This document shows positions 7,691 through 16,419 of a stretch of DNA of 64,000 nucleotides, in pieces; the first letter of the stretch is position 1, and every line of letters begins with the position of its first letter. The translations under genes and the position numbers were made by a program. The notes beneath the pieces were generated by a model. That model was not told the origin of the DNA. It did not search any database and saw only the letters and a list, made by a program, of their open reading frames with translations. This DNA comes from Acidobacteriota bacterium. Its GTDB lineage: Bacteria; Acidobacteriota; Terriglobia; Versatilivoradales; Versatilivoraceae. Where the stretch lies: NCBI GenBank assembly GCA_028875575.1, contig JAPPDF010000097.1, positions 1-64,000 of the forward strand, read 5' to 3'.

Positions 7691-9937
7691 TTACCTCAGG
7701 AATTCCTTCAAGACGTTCTCCGTTATCCGGGACACGTTGTTGTCATAGTCGTTGTGGGACAGGCTGCCGCACCAGGACATCGACCCCACCGAGAAGACGG
7801 CTCCTCCGCGGGCGGACTCGAAGTAGACCATGTCGGCCCGAATTGGAGGATGGGTGCTGCCGCCGTAGAGCCGTTCGCTCTTGAGTTGGGGAATGTCCTC
7901 GATGACCTGCTGGTAATGGTGGTTGTGGCCGGTGGAGGAGGCCAGCAGCAGGGCGTGAGGAGGGGTCCCCAGATCGAAATCGAGCCGGTCCAGCTCGTCT
8001 CCGGCGGCCCCGCCCATGGCCAGGCCGAAGTCCCCGATGATCTCGTGGTCACCGACACCCTCGAAGATGAAGGCGGCCCGCGGGTCGCCGCTGGCCGGAG
8101 TGCGGGCGTAGCCCGGCGACTCCGTGCTCCAGCCCATGCAGGAAAGGCCCACTCCCACCAGGCTGTTGGGCGCCTTGCCCCGGTGTCGCCACAGCCCTCC
8201 CATCTCCCCGGTAGTGCTGTGGTGGACCTCTCCGGGAGCCGACTCCCAGGTCCGCGACCCGGCGTGGCCCCTCCGGACTTCCATGACCTGGGGTTTTTCC
8301 TCGGAAAGACTGGTGACCCAGTAAAACCCGTTGCCCCCCAGGTACATCAGCCGTCCCCCTTGGCCCAGGTATTGCTCCAGGGCCGACAACATGGAACCGG
8401 TGGTGTACTCGGGGTGGGTGCCCGTGAGCAGGACCCGGTAGTCCCGCAACAGCTCCAGGCCTTGATGGTGCAGATCCTCGTCCGTGATGACATCGCAGTC
8501 GAATCCCTTGGCATTCAGCCAGTCCACCAGGTAGAGGTCGCTGGCCAGATGGCGGGGCCCTCCCAGGCGCCATTTGAGGTACCTGGGACGCAGGTTGGTA
8601 ATGGGGCGCAATCGGGAGGCGTAGATGAAACCGCTTCCGTCTCGGTGATGGTCGTAGAGGGAGGCCGACAGTTCCGGGTGGTCCACCAGGTAGAGGTCTC
8701 TCGGGTCCCGATTGAGCGGCCGTGGACTCGCCATCAAGGCCGCCAGGCCGGGGCTGTAGTCCATCCTCTCGTTGGCGTAAGCCAGATAGGTCAGGGTGGG
8801 GACCAACAGGGCCGCCCGGGCCCGCTCTGCTCCCTCGCCGGGCCTGACGAAGAAGGGGATGTGATCCTCCCCATCGCCGCCTCTGAGCCTGGCCGCATAG
8901 ATTCCGCTCCTGAGCGTGGGGGGAACCTCCAGGGTGAAGTCGGTCCGCCAGGCCGCGTCCTCCAGGTCGTCGCCGTGGAAATGGATGGCGCCGTATTCCT
9001 CGGGGGACCGCTTGAAGTCCGTCTCCCGACCGCTCCAGTTGTGCCCGGTGACGGCCCGGGCCGGCATGTTGACGGCAGTGGCGTGCAGCTTGTTCGGCCC
9101 CAGGTCCCTGGCCCGGGAGGTGTGCATCTCCCTGGAAAAATCCCAGGCGGCGACCAGGTCCTGCTGACCCACCTCGAGGGGGAGGGCTCCACGTCTCAAC
9201 TGCTCCAGCTCCTCGCTCCCGAGAGCCCGTCTGAAGAGACAAGGTCGTTCGAGCTTGCCGTCATAGAGTTCTTTTCCCAGGATGCGCCCGCCGAGGCGGC
9301 AAGCGCGTCCGGACGCCATCAGCAGGGGGGCGTCGCTGTCGAGCTCCGCCTGGCGGGGAAGCATGTCCGTGGCGCTGCAGGAAGTGGTGTCGGGGCCGGG
9401 TCCGAAACACTCCTGCTGGCACAGTCGGACCCTTCGGTTGGGGACGTCGATGGTGGCGGCCACGAAATACCAGTGACGTCCTCGCAGGGCCCGTCCGGTC
9501 GAGAGGCTGTAGCTGTCGCCGTCCGGGCGGCCCACCCGCAGCTCCAGGTCTCCTCCGGGCCCCAATCCCAGCCCGTACCCGGCGGGATCCGACGACCACC
9601 ACTTCGAGATCAGTCCTTGCCGTTCCCCTCGGTCGGTTCCCGTCGGGAAGATCCATGCTTGCAGGGTGAGCGATTTCAGTCCCCTCAGCGCCGGCCGGTC
9701 GGGGACCGTCAGCCAGGATCCGCAGTGGATCTCCTGCCGGCGGCCGGGGTAGGCGCCGTCGATCGGGGTAGGGACGACTTCCTCCTTGTAGCCCGGCCCG
9801 GCGGTATTCTCGTCTCCATGGATGAGTCGCACGATGGCGGCCTCATATTGGGGCAGGTCCGTGCTGACCTTGAAAGCCAGCTTTTCTCCAGGGGATACGC
9901 TGAACTTGTCGCTGTAGCCGATGAGCTCTGTCGCCAT
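7691..9937 (-). CDS. N,N-dimethylformamidase large-subunit-like protein with LamG-type domain
   Basis: A 748-residue protein resembling the large (beta) subunit of N,N-dimethylformamidase, which hydrolyses the amide bond of dimethylformamide using mononuclear iron. An N-terminal domain is followed by a laminin-G/concanavalin-like insert (about 75-265, with SLTLQAWIFP and HWYFVAATID). The characteristic C-terminal domain follows (from about 330: LTYLAYANER, YLKWRLGG, LTGTHPEYTT, YLGGNGFYW). It has no signal peptide. The small subunit that accompanies this enzyme in known degraders is not nearby, so the true substrate may be another amide or the protein may act alone. It follows the FG-GAP gene by 27 bases and is probably cotranscribed with it. 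Confidence 0.8.
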   Translation of the reverse strand: MATELIGYSDKFSVSPGEKLAFKVSTDLPQYEAAIVRLIHGDENTAGPGYKEEVVPTPIDGAYPGRRQEIHCGSWLTVPDRPALRGLKSLTLQAWIFPTGTDRGERQGLISKWWSSDPAGYGLGLGPGGDLELRVGRPDGDSYSLSTGRALRGRHWYFVAATIDVPNRRVRLCQQECFGPGPDTTSCSATDMLPRQAELDSDAPLLMASGRACRLGGRILGKELYDGKLERPCLFRRALGSEELEQLRRGALPLEVGQQDLVAAWDFSREMHTSRARDLGPNKLHATAVNMPARAVTGHNWSGRETDFKRSPEEYGAIHFHGDDLEDAAWRTDFTLEVPPTLRSGIYAARLRGGDGEDHIPFFVRPGEGAERARAALLVPTLTYLAYANERMDYSPGLAALMASPRPLNRDPRDLYLVDHPELSASLYDHHRDGSGFIYASRLRPITNLRPRYLKWRLGGPRHLASDLYLVDWLNAKGFDCDVITDEDLHHQGLELLRDYRVLLTGTHPEYTTGSMLSALEQYLGQGGRLMYLGGNGFYWVTSLSEEKPQVMEVRRGHAGSRTWESAPGEVHHSTTGEMGGLWRHRGKAPNSLVGVGLSCMGWSTESPGYARTPASGDPRAAFIFEGVGDHEIIGDFGLAMGGAAGDELDRLDFDLGTPPHALLLASSTGHNHHYQQVIEDIPQLKSERLYGGSTHPPIRADMVYFESARGGAVFSVGSMSWCGSLSHNDYDNNVSRITENVLKEFLR

Positions 9938-9964
9938 GGGCGCGATTCAACCTTGGCGAATGCA

Positions 9965-12799
9965 TCATTCGCCCTGTCGCCGATACCCGACCGATACCGA
10001 TCGCAGCACCGGGCTGTTGGCGGAGTCCGGGCTGATCAGGGTGGCCTTGTACTGGATCCAGCGGGCCTTTGGGGGGAGGCCATCGATCCCGGCCGGCGAG
10101 GTTCGGTAGAAGCTGTCCGGACCCCGGGGACCCTGCCAGGGGGCGGCGTCCAATCCCTGGCGCGTATCGGCCGCACGGAGCTGAAATTCCAGTCCGGTCC
10201 GCCAGGGGGTGTCGCCCTTCCATGCCAGCGTGGAGAAAACGGCTCCGGGACCGGCGTCGAAAGCGGGGGAGGTGAAGTCGTAGCGGTCGCCGCGGTCATA
10301 GATGTGGCCGATGTCGATGACGCTGAGGTAGTGGGGCCCCAATACCGGCAGATGGCTGCGCCGGTCGGGCGAGAATCCGGCGGGGCCGCCCCAGTAGAGA
10401 AAGGCCTGGTTGCGGTGGTTTCCGTCCCTGGAATGGCAGGAAAAGAGAATGTCCTTGTAGCCGTTGCGGTCGAAGTCGGCTGTCAGGACCCCCGAGGCCG
10501 AGTTGGTCGGCAGCCGGGTGAAGCGGTCGGGCTGGAACCCCCGGGCGCTGTTCCAGTAGATGGTGGAGGGATGGCTGCGGGTGTGGCCGGCGTGATAGCT
10601 GGTGAGCACCAGGTCCAGGCGACCGTCCCCGTCCAGATCGGCCACGGCCACGTCGGCGTTCCCGATGGAAGGCAGAATCTGTCGGGAGGCCGGAGAATAG
10701 CCGTCGGGGCCGCCCCAGTAGATGAAGGTGTCGCCCTGCGGAGAGCCCCCGAAGGATTGAGGCTTGTCGGGATCGGGACCGGGATCGAACAGGTTGGGTA
10801 CGATGATGTCCAGCCAGCCGTTTCCATCGAGGTCGGCCACTTCGACGGTGGCGGCGACCCCGGTAGGCAAGCGGGTCTTGCGTGCGTTGTCGAAGCCCTG
10901 CGGATCGTTCCAGTAGATAAAGATCTCGCGGTTGGTGGTGCTGGTAAAGATGAGGTCCGGCCAGCCGTTGCGATCCAGGTCGGCCAGGTGGTGGTGGCGC
11001 AACCCTCCCACCCGGAAGACAAAGCGGTTGTCCAGGGAAAAGTCCCCGGGGCCTCCCCAGAGAAGGCTGGTCTGCTCATGTCCCGGCTGCCACTCGCTCA
11101 GCGCCAGGTCCAGGTAGCCGTCTCGATTGAAGTCGGCGAACCGGCCCGACATCGCCGGATCGGAGTCCACCTTGGAAGTGCGGCTGGGAGAATAGGGCTC
11201 CCGTCCGCCCCAGTAAATGGCGGGGGGCTGTTCCGGGAGAAACAGATCCGGGAATCCGTCCCGGTTCAGGTCGGCCGCCGCGTAGGAACCGGCGCCGCCG
11301 CTGCCGAGCTCCAGCCGTGCTTCTTGGCTGTAGCGGCCCTCGGGACCTCCCCAGTAGAGGAGGGAGGGCACCCGGCGGCTGCCGTCCGACTTGTTTGCGA
11401 AAACCAGGTCCCGGGCGCCGTCGGAGTCCAGGTCGCCGATGGCGATTCCGCTGGCGTTCAAGGTGGGAAGGGTCCGCTTGCGGTTCCGGCTGAATCCCTG
11501 GTCGCTGCCCCAGTAGATGAGTGAGCCGCCATCCCGGGCCAGGCGGTCCGCTCGCTGAGCAAAGATCAGGTCCGGGAAGCCGTCTCGATTGATATCCTCC
11601 ACTTCCACGGCGGCGGCTTCCGAGGTGGGGAGGGCCAACCGCTTGTTCGGTTGGAACCCTTCGGCCGATGCCCAATAGACGTAGGCCGCCCCTCCGGCCC
11701 CGTTGGCGAAGACCAGGTCGGGCCTGCGGTCCGCGTTGAGGTCGGCCGCTTGCACGTCCCTAGCGGCCACCGTCGGCAACCGGCTGGGCTCTTTGGCCTC
11801 ATAGCCCCCCGGACCGCCCCAGTAGACATACGAATCCACAGCCACGGTATCGACGATGTTGTAGATATCCATCTCCCGGGCCCGAAGCCTGAAGCCGTTG
11901 GCCAGAACCACTTCCGGCCATCCGTCGCCGTTGAGGTCGCCGGCGGCCACTGCCGAGCTCCGCTCACCGGACAGCCTGGTGACCGGACGCCTGGAAAAAT
12001 CCCCTTTTCCGTCCCCCCAGTAAATCCAGGCGCCCGACTCTTCATCGCGGTTTCCTTCGATGGCGAAGACCAGGTCGAGGGAGCCGTCCCGGTCCAGATC
12101 GGCGATCTCCAGGTCTCGGGCCAGCACCGTTTTCAGGCTGGTTCGGCGCTCCGGGCTGTACCCGCTCTCCGCGCCCCAGTAGATGAATGACTGGTTGAAT
12201 CTGTCCACCGGCACGTGGTAGCTCAAGCCGCTGTTGGCGAAGACCAGTTCCTTCCATCCGTCGCCGTTGAGGTCGGCGGCGGCCGCTGCCTCGGCGCCCC
12301 GGGTCGGCAGCAGCGTGCGGCGTCCGGGCTCGAAGCCGTCCCGGCCGCCCCAGTAGACGTAGGAGTCCAGGTCGCTGCGGGTGCCGTTGAAGCGATTGAC
12401 CAGTACCAGGTCGGGATAACTGTCCTGGTTCAGATCGGCAATGGTTACCGCTTTGCCCCCGTCGCTGGGCAGCCGGGTCCTGCCGGCGGGGTCGAATTCC
12501 GAACCTCCCCAATAGATGAACAGATCCACTTTCTCATTGTGATCGTGGCTGCTCGGAAAAAAAAGGTCCAGTTGGCCGTCATGGTTGAGGTCCCAGAGGT
12601 TGATGAGCCGGACCGTGCCGTCGGCCCCCACGTAGGTGTTGGCTCCGCCGTCGGCAAGGGTGCCGTCCACGAAATCCAGGAAGGAAGAGGAGGTCCATTC
12701 CCGGTTGGACCCGGATTCTCCCGGAGCGACGACCCAGAGGACGGCCAGCAGGATCGGGATGGCAAACCGCACGGCGCTCGCCTTCGACAAAAGTGACAT
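9965..12799 (-). CDS. Secreted FG-GAP/VCBS repeat protein (14 repeats)
   Basis: A 944-residue protein with a signal peptide (residues 1-30) followed by about fourteen repeats of roughly 60-75 residues. Each has an acidic calcium-loop motif of the form D-(L/F)-(N/D)-x-D/N-G-x-x-D-(L/I)-(V/I/L)-F. Each is followed by a SYVYWGG or FIYWGG element. These are FG-GAP/VCBS blades, enough for two beta-propellers. It is probably extracellular and binds calcium or surfaces; an enzymatic role is not evident. The ATG at 12799 is preceded by a near-perfect AAGGAGG, so strong translation is likely. It is the first gene of a two-gene unit with the dimethylformamidase-like gene. Confidence 0.9.
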   Translation of the reverse strand: MSLLSKASAVRFAIPILLAVLWVVAPGESGSNREWTSSSFLDFVDGTLADGGANTYVGADGTVRLINLWDLNHDGQLDLFFPSSHDHNEKVDLFIYWGGSEFDPAGRTRLPSDGGKAVTIADLNQDSYPDLVLVNRFNGTRSDLDSYVYWGGRDGFEPGRRTLLPTRGAEAAAAADLNGDGWKELVFANSGLSYHVPVDRFNQSFIYWGAESGYSPERRTSLKTVLARDLEIADLDRDGSLDLVFAIEGNRDEESGAWIYWGDGKGDFSRRPVTRLSGERSSAVAAGDLNGDGWPEVVLANGFRLRAREMDIYNIVDTVAVDSYVYWGGPGGYEAKEPSRLPTVAARDVQAADLNADRRPDLVFANGAGGAAYVYWASAEGFQPNKRLALPTSEAAAVEVEDINRDGFPDLIFAQRADRLARDGGSLIYWGSDQGFSRNRKRTLPTLNASGIAIGDLDSDGARDLVFANKSDGSRRVPSLLYWGGPEGRYSQEARLELGSGGAGSYAAADLNRDGFPDLFLPEQPPAIYWGGREPYSPSRTSKVDSDPAMSGRFADFNRDGYLDLALSEWQPGHEQTSLLWGGPGDFSLDNRFVFRVGGLRHHHLADLDRNGWPDLIFTSTTNREIFIYWNDPQGFDNARKTRLPTGVAATVEVADLDGNGWLDIIVPNLFDPGPDPDKPQSFGGSPQGDTFIYWGGPDGYSPASRQILPSIGNADVAVADLDGDGRLDLVLTSYHAGHTRSHPSTIYWNSARGFQPDRFTRLPTNSASGVLTADFDRNGYKDILFSCHSRDGNHRNQAFLYWGGPAGFSPDRRSHLPVLGPHYLSVIDIGHIYDRGDRYDFTSPAFDAGPGAVFSTLAWKGDTPWRTGLEFQLRAADTRQGLDAAPWQGPRGPDSFYRTSPAGIDGLPPKARWIQYKATLISPDSANSPVLRSVSVGYRRQGE

Positions 12800-13117
12800 G
12801 CATTACCTCCTTATCGTTCGCATCTGCGCTTCCACGGCAATCATCCGGGACGGTTCCTGCCGGTATCGTCCCATAATTCTCCGAAATCTCCGACGATCTT
12901 GCCGCAACGATTTTAGGCGGGCCGGGGCCCCTCCGAAAGGGAATTCGAAAGAAGCACCCGTCCTGCCTGCGGGGTGGCCATGAACTCTTGATCCGGCCGA
13001 CCGAGTCCAGTAGCCTTGCATGCTGCCGGTCCCTGTGCAAGCGGCAATGGTTGCCGACAGGTGTTTCAACGCCGGGAAGCGCGGAACCCCTGCCCGAAAG
13101 GCGGTCTGGAGGCTGCA
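12800..13117. other. Divergent promoter region
   Basis: This 318-base stretch lies between the minus-strand FG-GAP gene and the plus-strand FucP-like gene. I see no gene in it. Open frames crossing it in other phases have no recognisable domain. It must hold the promoters of both transcription units, but I could not pick out convincing -35/-10 pairs. Confidence 0.5.
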
Positions 13118-14398
13118 ATGGACGACTCCTCGAGAGTGCTGATCTCCCGCCGGACGCTCTGGCCCTTTGTCCTGCTCACCAGTTGCTTTGCCTGGTGGGG
13201 CCTGGCCAACAACATGACCGATACGCTGCTGGCGGCTTTCAAGCGGATCATGAGCCTGTCGGACTTCCAGACCTCCTGGATACAGATCGCCTTCTACGGC
13301 TCCTACTTCTGCCTGGCCCTGCCGGCGGCGCTGTTGGTCAAGAAGTGGTCCTACAAGGCCGGGGTGCTCCTGGGACTGGGGCTGTTCGTGTGCGGTGCGC
13401 TGCTCTTCTATCCTGCCAGCATGACCATGAACTACGCCCATTTCCTGCTGGCCCTCTACATCCTGGCGGGCGGACTGTCCATCCTGGAGACCGCCGCCAA
13501 TCCCTACATCATCGCCATGGGACCGGAAGAGACCGGGACCCGGCGATTGAATTTCGCCCAGTCCTTCAATCCCATCGGTTCCATCCTGGGGGTTTTTCTC
13601 AGCAAGTGGTTCATTCTTTCCGAGCTGAACCGGGCCGGCGCCGAGGATCGGGCCGCCATGGACCGGGAGCAGCTTGACCGGATTCAGGCCGAGGAACTGG
13701 CCGCCGTCATGGAGCCCTACGTGGCTGTTGCCCTGTTCCTGACCCTGGTATGGATCCTCATCGCCGTCACCCGCTGGCCCAGGGCTGCCGACACCGGCGG
13801 CGATATGGAGCTGGCGGCTACGGTGGGAAGGCTGATCCGTGTGTCCCGCTACCGTTGGGGGGTGGTCGCCCAGTTCTTCTACGTGGGCGCCCAGATCGGG
13901 GTGTGGTCCTTCACCATTCGCTACGTGATGCAGGAGCTGGGGCTGAACGAGGACCAGGCGGCCAGCTACTACCTGGCGGCGCTGATCCTCTTCACCGTCT
14001 CTCGATTCATCAACACCTGGCTGATGCGCTTCCTGAGTCCGGGAGCCTTGCTATGCCTGATGTCCCTGATTGCCATGGGCTGCACCCTGGGGGTGATACT
14101 GGCGGGAGGACCGGTCGGGGTCTATTCCCTGGTGGGGATATCGGGGTGCATGTCGCTGATGTTTCCCACCATTTTCGGCCTGTCGGTGCAGGGGCTCGGC
14201 CGCGACACCAAGATCGGTGGAGCCGGGCTGATCATGGCCATCCTGGGCGGAGCCGTCCTGACCGCCCTGCAGGGCCAGGTCTCCGACATGGCCGGCAGCA
14301 TCCGGATTGCCTATGCGGTGCCGCTGGCCTGCTTCCTGGTGACGGCCTGGTTCGGTGGGGTGGTCTGCCCGAGGGAGTTGCCGTCCACAAGACGGTAA
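13118..14398 (+). CDS. FucP-like sugar:proton symporter (MFS)
   Basis: A 426-residue inner-membrane transporter with about twelve hydrophobic segments. It belongs to the fucose:H+ symporter (FucP) branch of the major facilitator superfamily. Signature segments are FAWWGLANNMTDTL in helix 1, SWIQIAFYGSYF in helix 2 and ETAANPYI...RLNFAQSFNPIG in the helix 4-5 region. The ATG at 13118 has GGAGG seven bases upstream; the frame stays open further upstream without family similarity. The likely substrate is a hexose or deoxyhexose, imported with a proton. It stands alone, convergent with the next MFS gene. Confidence 0.9.
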   Translation: MDDSSRVLISRRTLWPFVLLTSCFAWWGLANNMTDTLLAAFKRIMSLSDFQTSWIQIAFYGSYFCLALPAALLVKKWSYKAGVLLGLGLFVCGALLFYPASMTMNYAHFLLALYILAGGLSILETAANPYIIAMGPEETGTRRLNFAQSFNPIGSILGVFLSKWFILSELNRAGAEDRAAMDREQLDRIQAEELAAVMEPYVAVALFLTLVWILIAVTRWPRAADTGGDMELAATVGRLIRVSRYRWGVVAQFFYVGAQIGVWSFTIRYVMQELGLNEDQAASYYLAALILFTVSRFINTWLMRFLSPGALLCLMSLIAMGCTLGVILAGGPVGVYSLVGISGCMSLMFPTIFGLSVQGLGRDTKIGGAGLIMAILGGAVLTALQGQVSDMAGSIRIAYAVPLACFLVTAWFGGVVCPRELPSTRR

Positions 14399-14403
14399 GC
14401 GGG

Positions 14404-14560
14404 AAAAGAGATATCCACGAAGGGACACGAAGGACTACGAAGGGCCACCAAGAGGTTGGAGGTGGATTGAGAGGGGTGCCGCGTCCCCTATTCACCGCAT
14501 CAATGAGTTTTTCTTCGTGAGTCTTCTTGGTTTTCGTGTCCCTTCGCGGATATCTCTTTT
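14404..14560. repeat. Long inverted repeat between convergent genes, family B
   Basis: Arms at 14404-14430 (AAAAGAGATATCCACGAAGG...) and 14534-14560 are near-perfect reverse complements around a 103-base centre. The right arm ends in TTTTT on the plus strand and the left arm begins with a run of A, so the structure could act as a bidirectional terminator for both convergent MFS genes. Half-copies of the arm occur near 38001, 50476, 62227 and 63866. Confidence 0.8.
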
Positions 14561-14590
14561 TGCGGCTTGTCGGTCTGAGACGAAGCCCCG

Positions 14591-15841
14591 CTAGGAACTG
14601 GAAGATTGCGGTGCCCGGGTCCGTTTTCCCAGTCCGGTCACGGCCGCGATCAGGCCGAAAGCCAGGAAACCGCAGGCGGCTACGCTCAGCGCCAGCCGGA
14701 AATCGCCGGTAAGGTCGGCCAGCCTGCCGGTTCCCTTGAGTAGTGCGAAGCCGATCAGCTCGCCGACCAGCATGCCGCCGGCCACGATGGAGCCGAATTC
14801 GGCCATGGACTCCGAGGAGATTTCGCTGACCAGCACCGGGTATTCGGCGGCAAACATCATGCTGGCCAGGGTATAGAGAATCGGCACCGAGACGGCCGGT
14901 CCGAACCAGAGGGTCAGGATGATGGTGGTTCCGCCCAGCGGTCCCGCCAGGCACAGAATGCCCCGGTGCCACTTCCCCTCGGGCCAGAAGGACAGCAGGG
15001 TCCGGGTGGCCACGTAGGCCACGCCGTGGCCGGCAACCGCCGTGGCCGGCGGCAGGGGTAGCCGTGTGAACTGGCTGGCCATGAACATGGGCAGGAAGGT
15101 GTAGAGGGTGGTGTCGGCGGCGGCGTGCAGGGAAAGCATCAGCACGATGGCCAGGGAACGAAGACGCAGCAGTTGGCTGACCCGGATGCCGTGGGGTTTT
15201 TCCAGCTCGCCCCGGGACTCCTTCAGCTTGGCCAGGCTCAACAGTAATCCTCCCAGCAGCAGCGCTCCCCCGCAAATGGCGAACGGGGTCTGGAAAATGG
15301 TGGCGAAAGCGGCATCCCCACGCTCGTCCGACCACTTCAACAACTCATGGGCCAGCAGCGGAGTCAGGATGGAAGGCGCCGCCGAAGCCACCAGCATGAG
15401 TGAGAAGATGCGCCGCTTGCGATCCGGGAAAAGCGAAATCAGGAATGCCGGGATGGCAACGCCGGAGAGCCCCAGGAAAAAGCCTATGGCCGGCATGGAC
15501 ACACGGAAGGCCGGCAGGGTTCCTCCGACTCCCAGGATCAGGAAGGCAATTCCGGCCCCCACCGCTGCCAGTTCCGTCGCCCGCCGAACTCCCAGACGGG
15601 CCAGCAGCGGGCCGATGGTCAACAGGGCCGGGATGCGGCCCAGACCTCGACTGCCGAACAGCGTCCCGAACTGCTCGGCGTTGATGGCGAAGTATTCCCT
15701 GATACGGGTTCCGTAGACCAGAAGCATGGCCTGACTGGAGGGCAGGGCCACCAGGCCGAGCACCAACAGGGCCAGGTTTCGCCGGCGGGCGGCCGCTTTG
15801 CCGGTAGCGTCAGGGGACGGGAGGCTGTCGCCGTCTGTCAT
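14591..15841 (-). CDS. MFS transporter
   Basis: A 416-residue major facilitator superfamily protein with about twelve hydrophobic segments and a short polar N-terminus (1-20). The segment 'FGSRGLGRIPALLTIGPLLARLGVRR' around residues 60-86 corresponds to the helix 2-3 loop region. A polar central loop near 'KLKESRGELEKPHG' separates the two halves. The subfamily and substrate are not recognisable from sequence alone. The ATG at 15841 is preceded by GGAGAG. It is a single gene on the minus strand, facing the FucP-like gene across an inverted repeat. Confidence 0.85.
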   Translation of the reverse strand: MTDGDSLPSPDATGKAAARRRNLALLVLGLVALPSSQAMLLVYGTRIREYFAINAEQFGTLFGSRGLGRIPALLTIGPLLARLGVRRATELAAVGAGIAFLILGVGGTLPAFRVSMPAIGFFLGLSGVAIPAFLISLFPDRKRRIFSLMLVASAAPSILTPLLAHELLKWSDERGDAAFATIFQTPFAICGGALLLGGLLLSLAKLKESRGELEKPHGIRVSQLLRLRSLAIVLMLSLHAAADTTLYTFLPMFMASQFTRLPLPPATAVAGHGVAYVATRTLLSFWPEGKWHRGILCLAGPLGGTTIILTLWFGPAVSVPILYTLASMMFAAEYPVLVSEISSESMAEFGSIVAGGMLVGELIGFALLKGTGRLADLTGDFRLALSVAACGFLAFGLIAAVTGLGKRTRAPQSSSS

Positions 15842-16065
15842 TCTTGGCTCTCCAGGAGGAAAACGATCGAGGAAGGGTTGATTCTCCAGAACCCGGCAGG
15901 CGGAGTCAACCGGTTAGCCGAGCCACCGTCCTGTCCGGGGCGGTTGCTCTTCTTGATTGGAACTTATTTATGAGTGGTCCAAAAGTGACATTTACGAAGG
16001 GGCAGGAAGAACCACGAATAAACACGAATTGACACCAATTGTCCAATCGTTTGGTTCCATTTTGA

Positions 16066-16219
16066 ACATCGATGCACAGGATGAATAGGACGTGAGGTTC
16101 CGGCACCGCAAGTCGGCGCGGCGATGATCCGTTGCGGGCCTGCAGATGCCCAGGACTACAGGATTCAGGATTCCCGAATAAATTCCCAAAAAAATCCTGT
16201 GCATCCTGTGCATCGATGT
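16066..16219 (-). repeat. Dispersed inverted-repeat element, family A, diverged core copy
   Basis: The gene-free stretch 15842-16419 contains this 154-bp core. The inverted ends match the other family A copies (ATCGATGCACAGGAT at the left, ATCCTGTGCATCGATGTGAA at the right). The centre keeps only patches such as 'gcgatgatccg'. The outer flanks of the full element are missing. Upstream, about 15994-16030, are CACGAA-type words of family B. A promoter for the phosphatase gene should lie between 16220 and 16419. Confidence 0.8.
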
Positions 16220-16419
16220 GAATAACTCATTCAAATGATTCCCGGGATTCCAGGACGCCAGACTCCCAAGAGCCATCCTGTATGACCTGGCCAACCATGT
16301 GAATTATCCCTGTAAATCACGAGACGGGCGAGGCACTTCCATCCGTGAAGACTATTTCCCAATCCAGGTATAATTCGGGATGGCAGGTTCAGCCGGGTTT
16401 CGTCCGAAAGGGGTTCATC

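Noticed and set aside
7754-11524. A 1256-residue open frame on the plus strand
   Set aside because: It lies antisense to the dimethylformamidase-like and FG-GAP genes, is rich in Gly, Val and Pro without any domain, and is a codon-bias shadow.
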